In this document: positions 1 to 4,432 of the stretch, piece by piece | Layout: the number at the start of each line of letters is the position of its first letter | Position numbering within the stretch: position 1 is the stretch's first letter | NCBI GenBank assembly: GCA_041487355.1 | Contig: JBGPND010000290.1 | Span: forward strand, 1-5,785 | DNA: 5,785 nucleotides | Direction: 5' to 3' | Source: JAMXLO01 sp041487355 | GTDB taxonomy: Bacteria; Pseudomonadota; Alphaproteobacteria; Acetobacterales; Acetobacteraceae | Translations under genes and position numbers: made by a program | Notes under the pieces: model-generated | What the model was told of the DNA's origin: nothing | The model's database searches: none | Seen by the model: only the letters and a program-made list of their open reading frames with translations

Positions 1-605
1 GTGATCGCCACCGCGGTGCTGCCGAGCTGCTTGACGCAGTCCACCACGAGCCCGTCGATCACGGCGCCCATGATCGGGTCGAGGCCGGTGGTCGGTTCGT
101 CGAAGAACATGATGTCGGGGCGGGCCGCGATGGCGCGGGCGAGTGCGACGCGTTTCTGCATCCCGCCCGACAGCTCCGACGGGTGGAGATCGCCCACGCT
201 GGCGGCGAGCCCGACCTGGGCGAGGAAGTCGGCCGCGCGGCTGGGTCCGTCCGGGCGGCGAAGCTTGCGCTGGGCGAGCAGTCCGAACACGACGTTCTCC
301 CAGACCGGCAGGCTGTCGAACAGCGCGCCGTTCTGGAACAGCATGCCGATGCGTGACCGGGTTGCCTCCTGCTCGCGGCGCGGGAGGGTGAGGATATTGG
401 TGCCATCGATCTCGATGCTGCCGGTGTCCGGTTCGATCAGGCCGAGGATGCATTTCAGCAGCACCGACTTGCCCGAGCCGGAGCCGCCGATCACCACCAT
501 GGAGGTTTCGGGCATGATGTCGAGGTCGATGCCGTCCAGCACGAGCTTCGCACCAAAGCTCTTGCGCAGGTTGCGCAGGCGGATTTTCGGGATGGCGCTG
601 TCCAT
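1..605 (-). CDS. mlaF: ABC transporter ATP-binding protein, MlaF family (3' end outside window)
   Basis: This is the cytoplasmic ATPase of an Mla-type phospholipid transporter that works with the MlaE permease to keep outer-membrane lipid asymmetry. The 201 residues visible carry a complete ABC set: Walker A GGSGSGKS at 40-47, Q-loop Q91 in GMLFQNGALFDSL, signature LSGGMQKR at 145-152, Walker B IMFFDE at 165-170 and D-loop GLDP at 174-177. The FQNGALFDSL and SGGMQKR forms are typical of the MlaF/Ttg2A subgroup. The ATG at 605-603 was chosen because the protein then begins MDSAIPKIRLRNL, just ahead of the first beta strand. The start lies 2 nt after the hepT stop and lacks a strong Shine-Dalgarno, so translational coupling is likely (inference). 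Normally mlaF follows mlaE directly; here about 1.7 kb of toxin-antitoxin DNA separates them. The C-terminal part and H-loop are beyond the window. Confidence 0.93.
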   Translation of the reverse strand, partial: MDSAIPKIRLRNLRKSFGAKLVLDGIDLDIMPETSMVVIGGSGSGKSVLLKCILGLIEPDTGSIEIDGTNILTLPRREQEATRSRIGMLFQNGALFDSLPVWENVVFGLLAQRKLRRPDGPSRAADFLAQVGLAASVGDLHPSELSGGMQKRVALARAIAARPDIMFFDEPTTGLDPIMGAVIDGLVVDCVKQLGSTAVAI

Positions 606-607
606 TA

Positions 608-985
608 CTACTCGCCGCCACCAAGTGGCGCGTTGCCCTCCGCGTCCAGACGCGCCATCGCATGTTCCACAGCAGTGCGCAGCGGCGGCAGGTCGCGCGT
701 GACGATCTCCCACACTCGTTCGGGATCGATCTGGTCGTAGGCATGACGCAGCACGTTGCCCAGCGCGCGGATCGCAGGCCAAGGCGGTCCGGGTGCCAGC
801 GCCTCGGCCTGTGTTCCGAGTTTCACCGCCGCCTCGCTCACCCGCTACAGACAGCGTTCGATTGCATCGCGTCGCATCCCGTCCGCCTGGAAGGCAGGCC
901 AGTCCATGCCACCTGCATAAGCCTGGATCCGATCGATGTTTTCCAGGATGTCGGCGAACCGCAGTGTCGGCCGCTCAGAAGGCAC
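608..985 (-). pseudogene. hepT: HepT-like HEPN ribonuclease toxin (DUF86), interrupted by in-frame amber codon
   Basis: The reading frame encodes 125 codons of a HepT/DUF86 protein, the RNase partner of MntA, interrupted by TAG at 847-845 (codon 47). The N-terminal part has LRFADILENIDRIQAY; the part after the stop resumes in the same frame with RVSEAAVKLG, then IRALGNVLRHAYDQID and RVWEIV. Family resemblance continues unbroken across the stop, so one substitution (for example CAG or GAG to TAG) explains it, not a frameshift. The catalytic-type H81 and Y83 of the RX4-6HXY region are kept, but the usual arginine next to N77 is glycine (G76); R73 might substitute. I chose GTG at 985, overlapping mntA by 11 bp; GTG at 991 is also possible. 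A GTG at 841-839, one codon after the amber, could restart translation. Most likely the toxin is inactivated; a split product or readthrough cannot be excluded. Confidence 0.8.
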
Positions 986-1298
986 GAACACCGTCCCGCT
1001 CGATGGCGTGTCGAAGGGCTGGCCGGCTCGCCGGCTCCTCAATCAGATCAACGTCGCGTCCCAGCAACGTGGCCAGCCAGGTCCGGGCCTGCTCCAGCTT
1101 GCCGAAGTAATCGAACCCACTGGACGAAAAGGCGGCTGACAGGCGCACGGCAAGATCGATATCCGAGTCTGGACCCGCCTCGTCCCGCGCGACGGAGCCG
1201 AACAGGGTCAGTCCCTCGATGCCATGCGCCCGCAGTTCAGCCTGATGGCTGCGCAGCAACGCAATGATGTCACCGCGTGAGAGAGTATCTGCCTGCAT
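975..1298 (-). CDS. mntA: MntA-like minimal nucleotidyltransferase antitoxin
   Basis: This 107-residue protein belongs to the minimal nucleotidyltransferase family. In characterised MntA/HepT pairs the antitoxin adds AMP to a tyrosine of the HepT RNase and so silences it. The motif GSX10DXD is exact: G34-S35, then D46 and D48 in SDIDLAV, with a likely third metal ligand D84 in DVDLIEE. The C-terminus AIERDGVRAF is also typical of the family. The frame stays open upstream to 1355, but ATG 1298 gives the usual family length and starts just before the first helix; a -10-like TATAGT ends 6 nt before it. The 3' end overlaps hepT. With all catalytic residues present the antitoxin looks functional although its toxin carries a stop codon. 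Confidence 0.88.
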   Translation of the reverse strand: MQADTLSRGDIIALLRSHQAELRAHGIEGLTLFGSVARDEAGPDSDIDLAVRLSAAFSSSGFDYFGKLEQARTWLATLLGRDVDLIEEPASRPALRHAIERDGVRAF

Positions 1299-1310
1299 TG
1301 CTGAACTATA
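1299..1310 (-). promoter_or_regulatory. Candidate leaderless promoter of mntA
   Basis: On the minus strand TATAGT (1310-1305) matches the -10 consensus in five of six bases and is followed by exactly 6 nt and then the mntA ATG. No Shine-Dalgarno-like sequence precedes the ATG. A start site at the usual distance would fall at or next to the start codon, giving a leaderless mRNA. No good -35 is seen at 16-18 bp. A 5-bp inverted repeat, TGCCT/AGGCA (1314-1310 and 1294-1290), brackets the -10 and the start codon and could be an operator. Promoter and operator are inferences from sequence only. Confidence 0.4.
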
Positions 1311-1351
1311 GGCACTCCGGGTGGTTTCCGCGAGATGCCGGGTTCGTCGCG

Positions 1352-1411
1352 TCATCGCGCGAAGAACATCTCGGTCAGCACGTAGTCGAACGCCAGGATC
1401 AGAATCGAGGC
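1352..1411 (-). repeat. Direct repeat copy 1: displaced 3' end of mlaE (60 bp)
   Basis: These 60 bp match 2312-2371 at 59 of 60 positions. The only difference is 1403 (a) against 2363 (g), a synonymous Ile codon change (ATT versus ATC). The repeat begins exactly at the mlaE stop codon and covers its last 19 codons. Similarity ends abruptly on both sides. This copy lies between the two toxin-antitoxin modules, 960 bp from the intact gene end. Confidence 0.97.
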
Positions 1412-1441
1412 CCAGTCGCTGCGGCTGGCGCTGACACGCAT
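1352..1441 (-). pseudogene. mlaE 3' fragment within a 29-codon open frame
   Basis: An ATG at 1441-1439, one nucleotide after the PIN toxin stop, opens a 29-codon frame. Its first 10 residues are MRVSASRSDW; its last 19 equal the MlaE C-terminus (ASILILAFDY...MFFAR), which is a hydrophobic, membrane-helix-like stretch. An AGGGG lies about 11-15 nt upstream on the minus strand, inside the toxin gene. The simplest reading is a gene remnant left by an insertion or duplication at the mlaE end. Translation by reinitiation after the toxin is possible but unproven. Confidence 0.6.
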
Positions 1442-1442
1442 C

Positions 1443-1949
1443 TCAGGGCAAACCCCTGGGGCCGAGCCCACCCTGCTGATGCTGCGCCAAGATCATATCC
1501 AGTAGCTGCGGCCGATAGCGGAAGTTGGTGGCTTTGAGACGGGCGAACGCATCACCGAGATCAACCAGACCTCGCTGCGCCGCCCGATCGAGCAAGCCAA
1601 GCGTGCCGACAACGGCAAGTCCCTTGGTGCCAGCCAGCCGGACTGCGACACGATCGTCCATGAGGATGAGAGTGATGCCAAGCGAATTGGCCAGCGCAAT
1701 GGCGGCACGTTCCCCCTCGTCCAATGTTCGCAGGGACGCATCATCGGCAATCGGAGCGGCCACCACGGTAAGCCAGTCAGGCGGGCGATCTGCCCAATGC
1801 CTCACCTTGGCTGGTGTCCCGCGGTTGCGCAGCTCGTCGTGCACGGTGTCCGGGACGAAGACCTTGTCAAACAAAACGGGCAGGATTCCGACCTGTTCTA
1901 TCAGCACGAGGTAGTGCAACGGCCCGGTGTCGGCGACAACGGCCGCCAT
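1443..1949 (-). CDS. PIN-domain toxin, DUF3368 family (putative ribonuclease)
   Basis: This 168-residue protein has the DUF3368 PIN-like fold pattern; relatives act as putative metal-dependent RNases neutralised by a UPF0175 partner. The expected acidic residues are present: D7 in VVADTGPLHYL, E39 in VHDELRN, E78/E80 in LDEGERAAIALA and D98/D99 in LILMDDRVAV. The family hallmark VVGTLGLLDRA follows at about 113-123, and the C-terminal region runs to LLDMILAQHQQ. No key residue is missing, so activity is plausible. ATG 1949 starts 6 nt after the antitoxin stop, so the two genes form one operon. The RNase role is inferred from family; the target RNA is unknown. Confidence 0.88.
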   Translation of the reverse strand: MAAVVADTGPLHYLVLIEQVGILPVLFDKVFVPDTVHDELRNRGTPAKVRHWADRPPDWLTVVAAPIADDASLRTLDEGERAAIALANSLGITLILMDDRVAVRLAGTKGLAVVGTLGLLDRAAQRGLVDLGDAFARLKATNFRYRPQLLDMILAQHQQGGLGPRGLP

Positions 1950-1955
1950 CGGTCG

Positions 1956-2219
1956 TCAAATGCCGAGCCGGCGAAGCGCTTCACGCTCCCGTTCCAGGTC
2001 GTCCACAGCATAGTCCTCGTAGACCGCACGCGCCTTCAGGAAACCATCCAACTCGGCGCGTGTCTCAAAGCCCAGCAGACGCCGGAGTTCCGCCAGGGTG
2101 AGACGACCAGCCCTGTACTCCTCGACGGCCAGCGCCTCGAGCGCGCGACGCGAAATATCGGCGAGGCTGCAGCCAAGCCGCAGGACGATGTCGTCGGGGA
2201 TTTGCAGCGTCACATTCAT
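1956..2219 (-). CDS. UPF0175 family antitoxin
   Basis: This 87-residue protein matches the UPF0175 layout. It has an N-terminal strand MNVTLQIPDDIV, a helical ALEALAVEEYRAGRLTLAELRRLLG-type segment (about residues 26-50), a second helix around FETRAELDGFLKARAVY, and the acidic tail EDYAVDDLEREREAL. Members usually sit directly upstream of DUF3368 PIN proteins, as here, and serve as the antitoxin; the middle helices resemble a DNA-binding helix-turn-helix, so it may also repress its own promoter (inference). ATG 2219 was chosen because the conserved N-terminal strand begins there; the preceding bases contain no Shine-Dalgarno, consistent with a leaderless transcript. Confidence 0.87.
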   Translation of the reverse strand: MNVTLQIPDDIVLRLGCSLADISRRALEALAVEEYRAGRLTLAELRRLLGFETRAELDGFLKARAVYEDYAVDDLEREREALRRLGI

Positions 2220-2266
2220 GATGCAACCCTATGCCTGGTCGGCTGGAAGTCAACGCGAAACCACAT
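2216..2266 (-). CDS. Possible 16-codon leader ORF overlapping the UPF0175 start
   Basis: On the minus strand an ATG at 2266-2264 is preceded by GGAG at 8 nt spacing. It opens MWFRVDFQPTRHRVAS, and its TGA overlaps the UPF0175 ATG as ATGA. On transcripts reading through from mlaE this could couple ribosomes to an antitoxin gene that has no Shine-Dalgarno of its own. It is too short to judge by composition and may be chance. Confidence 0.2.
   Translation of the reverse strand: MWFRVDFQPTRHRVAS
2226..2253 (-). promoter_or_regulatory. Candidate leaderless promoter of the UPF0175/PIN operon
   Basis: On the minus strand TTGACT (2253-2248) is a strong -35 match. A 16-bp spacer separates it from TAGGGT (2231-2226), a moderate -10. 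Exactly 6 nt then precede the antitoxin ATG, so transcription would begin at or very near the start codon. An interrupted palindrome, CCAC-atg-GTGG at 2261-2271, lies just upstream and could bind a regulator. This is inference from sequence. Confidence 0.45.
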
Positions 2267-2296
2267 GGTGGCGGCTCCGCGGGCACACAACGCCGG

Positions 2297-2311
2297 GCGG
2301 GCAGGCCCCGC
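2297..2311 (-). other. Small GC hairpin directly after the mlaE stop
   Basis: GCGGG and CCCGC form a perfect 5-bp stem with a 5-nt loop immediately downstream of the mlaE stop codon. No U run follows, so it is not a classical intrinsic terminator; it might mark the edge of the mlaE transcript or be chance in GC-rich DNA. Confidence 0.25.
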
Positions 2312-2371
2312 TCATCGCGCGAAGAACATCTCGGTCAGCACGTAGTCGAACGCCAGGATCAGGATCGAGGC
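2312..2371 (-). repeat. Direct repeat copy 2: native 3' end of mlaE (60 bp)
   Basis: This is the in-place copy of the 60-bp repeat. It encodes MlaE residues 243-261 plus the stop. Its partner at 1352-1411 differs only at 2363 against 1403. Confidence 0.97.
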
Positions 2372-3097
2372 ACTGACCACGGCCGCGGTCGTCGCCGCGC
2401 CAACGCCCTCCGCGCCGCCGCGGCTGTGGTAGCCCTGGTAGCACCCCATCAGCGCGATCAGGAAGCCGAACACCGCCGCCTTCACCAGGCCGGACGTCAC
2501 GTCCGTTGCCTGCATGAAGTCCATCGTGTTGCGCAGGTAGGTGCCGACATTGAAACCCAGCTTCAGCGTGGAGACGATGAAGCCGCCGAGCACGCCGAGG
2601 ATGTCGGCAACCACGACAAGCATCGGCAAGGCCACGATGCCGGCGAGCAGCCGCGGCGCCACCAGATACTTCATCGGATTGGTCGACAGCGTCGACAGCG
2701 CGTCGATCTGGTCGGTGACGCGCATGGTGCCGATCTCGGCCGCCATCGCCGCGCCGATCCGGCCGGCCACCATCAGCCCGGCCAGCACCGGGCCGAGCTC
2801 GCGGGTGATCGACAGCACCACGACGTTGGCAACGGCGCCCTCGGCGGAGAAGCGGGCGAAGCCGGTGTAGGACTGCAACGCCAGCACCATGCCGGTGAAG
2901 ACCGCGGTCAGCGCCACCACCGGCAGGCTGAAATAGCCGATCTCCAGCAGGGCGCGGACGACCAGCCGGCCGTAGAACGGTGGGCGGAACAGATGCGACA
3001 GGCCGATCATCGCAAACAGCGCCACCGAACCGGCGACACGACATGCGCCGATGACACCGCGGCCAACGGCGGCAAGACTGTCCAGGATCGGGTTCAC
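2312..3097 (-). CDS. mlaE: MlaE-family ABC transporter permease
   Basis: This 261-residue inner-membrane protein is the permease of an MlaFEDB-type complex that moves phospholipids between the membranes. It has the MlaE signature: TRELGPVLAGLMVAGRIGAA (98-117), then MAAEIGTMRVTDQIDAL (118-134), and near the end GGAEGVGAATTAAVV (227-241). Hydrophobic helices are evident near 55-76, 88-115, 145-175 and 205-220, with a last one at about 241-259. The start is a GTG at 3097 overlapping the alr stop in a GTGA, so the two are translationally coupled. Length is normal for the family. Its last 19 codons are duplicated 960 bp downstream. The usual partner mlaF follows only after the two toxin-antitoxin modules. 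Confidence 0.94.
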   Translation of the reverse strand: MNPILDSLAAVGRGVIGACRVAGSVALFAMIGLSHLFRPPFYGRLVVRALLEIGYFSLPVVALTAVFTGMVLALQSYTGFARFSAEGAVANVVVLSITRELGPVLAGLMVAGRIGAAMAAEIGTMRVTDQIDALSTLSTNPMKYLVAPRLLAGIVALPMLVVVADILGVLGGFIVSTLKLGFNVGTYLRNTMDFMQATDVTSGLVKAAVFGFLIALMGCYQGYHSRGGAEGVGAATTAAVVSASILILAFDYVLTEMFFAR

Positions 3098-4185
3098 GCT
3101 GGTTGGTAGACCCGGTGGAACCGGCGTCCGAGCGAGGTGAGAACCTCGTAGCCGTTGGTGCCCGCCGCCGCGGCCAAATCGTCTGGCGTCTGGGCCGGCC
3201 CGATCAGCTCCAGCCAGGCGCCGGGAACCACGCCTGGGGCCTTGGTCACATCGAACGTCGTCAGGTCCATGGAGACACGGCCTACCAGCGGCACCGGGGT
3301 GCCGTCAAAGAAGGCTTGGCCGCGCCCCGACAGGCTGCGGTGGAGCCCATCGGCGTAGCCAATGCCGGCGGTGGCGATGCGGCTCCGCCGCTTCGCTCGC
3401 CAGGTGGCGTTGTAACCGACGCTGGCGCCTGCCTTCACCTCGCGGACCGCCAGGACTCGCGCTCTAAGCCGCACCGGCAGGCGCATCGGGTTCGGCTCTT
3501 CGGGCGTTGGGTTGATGCCGTACAAGGCCGCTCCGGGGCGCGCCAGGTCGGAGCCCCAGCGAGGCCCGAGAAAGATGCCGGAGGAGTTGGCGCAGCTGCG
3601 CGGCGCCGGCGGCAGGCCGGCGCAGGCGGCGGCGAAGCGTCGGCGTTGTCGTTCATTCAGCGGATCGTCCGCGACCTCCGACGCCACGAGATGCGTCATC
3701 ACGTAGCGCAGCGTGATTCCCTCCAGGCACTTATGATCCTGTTGCAGCACCTTGAGCTCGCGCGCATCAAGGCCGAGGCGCGCCATGCCGGTATCGATGT
3801 GCAGGATCGCCGGCAGCCTCCGGCCGGCTTTGCGTGCGGTGGCCGTCCAGGCATCGACCTCGGCGAGCGAGCCAAGCACGGGCACGATGTCGTGCGCCAG
3901 ATAGTCCGCCTCGCTGCCGGGAATGGGGCCACTCAGCACGGCGAGCAACGCGTCCGGCACGAGGTCGCGGATCGCCAGGGCCTCGTCCAGCAGGGCCACG
4001 AAGAAATGCCGGCAGCCTGCCGCGTGAAGCGCCGGCGCGACCTGGCGCGCGCCTAGTCCGTAGCCATCCGCCTTCACTACACCGGCGACCGGGCCGGATG
4101 GATGCAGGCTGCGGAGCAGGTGCCAATTGGCGACGATGGCAGCGAGATCGATTTCGAGGACAGCGCCGGCGCGTTTTTCAGTCAT
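3094..4185 (-). CDS. alr: Alanine racemase
   Basis: This PLP enzyme interconverts L- and D-alanine for peptidoglycan in the cytoplasm. The 363 residues are full length. The PLP lysine is K38 in VVKADGYGLG, the second catalytic base is Y258 in SVGYNATW, and R136 lies in HIDTGMARLG (129-138). H165 (MTHL), NSSG (200-203), R216 in LARPG, Y222 and the C-terminal-domain motifs GIGYADG (274-280) and VGRVSMD (301-307) are all present. ATG 4185 puts the first strand AVLEIDLAAI at residues 8-17, the normal position. No clear Shine-Dalgarno precedes it. The gene lies 247 bp downstream of dnaB and overlaps mlaE by 4 bp, so it may drive mlaE expression as well. The active site is complete; nothing suggests loss of function. 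Confidence 0.96.
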   Translation of the reverse strand: MTEKRAGAVLEIDLAAIVANWHLLRSLHPSGPVAGVVKADGYGLGARQVAPALHAAGCRHFFVALLDEALAIRDLVPDALLAVLSGPIPGSEADYLAHDIVPVLGSLAEVDAWTATARKAGRRLPAILHIDTGMARLGLDARELKVLQQDHKCLEGITLRYVMTHLVASEVADDPLNERQRRRFAAACAGLPPAPRSCANSSGIFLGPRWGSDLARPGAALYGINPTPEEPNPMRLPVRLRARVLAVREVKAGASVGYNATWRAKRRSRIATAGIGYADGLHRSLSGRGQAFFDGTPVPLVGRVSMDLTTFDVTKAPGVVPGAWLELIGPAQTPDDLAAAAGTNGYEVLTSLGRRFHRVYQPA

Positions 4186-4215
4186 GGCCGGGTCAAGTCC
4201 ACGGCCGTCGAGTTC

Positions 4216-4221
4216 GTTATA
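4216..4221 (-). promoter_or_regulatory. Possible -10 element upstream of alr
   Basis: TATAAC on the minus strand lies 30 nt before the alr ATG and matches the -10 consensus in five of six bases. No convincing -35 is found at 16-18 bp. A 5-bp inverted repeat GGTAG/CTACC (4246-4260) lies further upstream. Because a large palindrome separates dnaB from alr, a local promoter is plausible but weakly supported. Confidence 0.3.
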
Positions 4222-4261
4222 CTTCGGATGCCGGGAGTATTACTTGGTAGCCACACTACCT

Positions 4262-4346
4262 CGTCATGGCCGGGCTTGGCCCGGCCACCCACGACTTGGA
4301 CACGCCATGAAAAGTCGTGGGTGGCCTGCCTTCGCTGGCCATGACG
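4262..4346. repeat. Extragenic palindromic element between dnaB and alr (85 bp)
   Basis: The two ends are complementary: CGTCATGGCC at 4262-4271 pairs with GGCCATGACG at 4337-4346, and GGCCACCCACGACTT (4283-4297) pairs with AAGTCGTGGGTGGCC (4311-4325). The left arm holds its own perfect hairpin GGCCGGGC-TTG-GCCCGGCC (4267-4285). The right arm is partly diverged (TGCCTTCGCT at 4327-4336), so the full cruciform is imperfect. The sequence resembles the family of abundant palindromic repeats with a CATGGCCGGGCTTG core found between genes in many alphaproteobacteria; that recognition is from memory. It is untranslated and could stabilise or terminate the dnaB transcript. Confidence 0.82.
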
Positions 4347-4432
4347 TTGAAAAAACGCCAGTTTCCACCTTCGAATTAAGCTGGACATTCGTGAGTCAAG
4401 TCCCGCCATCACGTGAAGGAGACACCGTCACC
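4347..4432. other. Non-coding stretch, AT-richer than surroundings, between palindrome and dnaB
   Basis: These 86 bp follow the dnaB stop and contain A6 at 4350-4355 and locally low GC (4347-4400). I find no open frame, no strong hairpin with a U run after dnaB, and no RNA gene. It may be the dnaB 3' untranslated region or the remnant of an older insertion; I cannot identify it. Confidence 0.4.

Larger units (their letters stand above)
1352..2311 (-). mobile_element. Candidate 960-bp insertion unit carrying the UPF0175/PIN module
   Basis: The unit is one repeat copy plus the UPF0175/PIN toxin-antitoxin pair, bounded on the other side by the second repeat copy at the mlaE stop. Restoration of a gene's 3' end by the incoming DNA is the pattern known for site-specific integration, but no integrase, transposase or terminal inverted repeats are seen here. 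Tandem duplication followed by replacement, or recombination with a related mlaE locus, would give the same layout. The repeat is observed; the insertion is inferred. Confidence 0.4.

Noticed and set aside
1..702. Plus-strand open frame spanning mlaF
   Set aside because: It is a shadow of mlaF, whose Walker A, signature and Walker B motifs read cleanly on the minus strand.
1453..1461. CCCC-T-GGGG palindrome near the PIN toxin end
   Set aside because: It lies inside the toxin coding region, has a 1-nt loop and no U run, and is readily expected by chance in GC-rich DNA.
1352..2371. CRISPR-like array from the 60-bp direct repeat
   Set aside because: There are only two copies 960 bp apart, with genes between them, and the repeat is coding sequence of mlaE.
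2231..3109. Long plus-strand open frame of 292 codons
   Set aside because: It lies wholly antisense to mlaE and is rich in His, Gln, Arg and Asp, as expected for the complement of a GC-rich membrane-protein gene. No domain is recognisable.
3103..4056. Plus-strand open frame of 317 codons
   Set aside because: It mirrors alr on the opposite strand, which has all catalytic residues.
4347..4380. Intrinsic terminator for dnaB using the T-run at 4355-4350
   Set aside because: The T-run on the minus strand precedes the palindrome instead of following a stem, and only a 4-bp CCAG/CTGG pair with a long loop lies before it.
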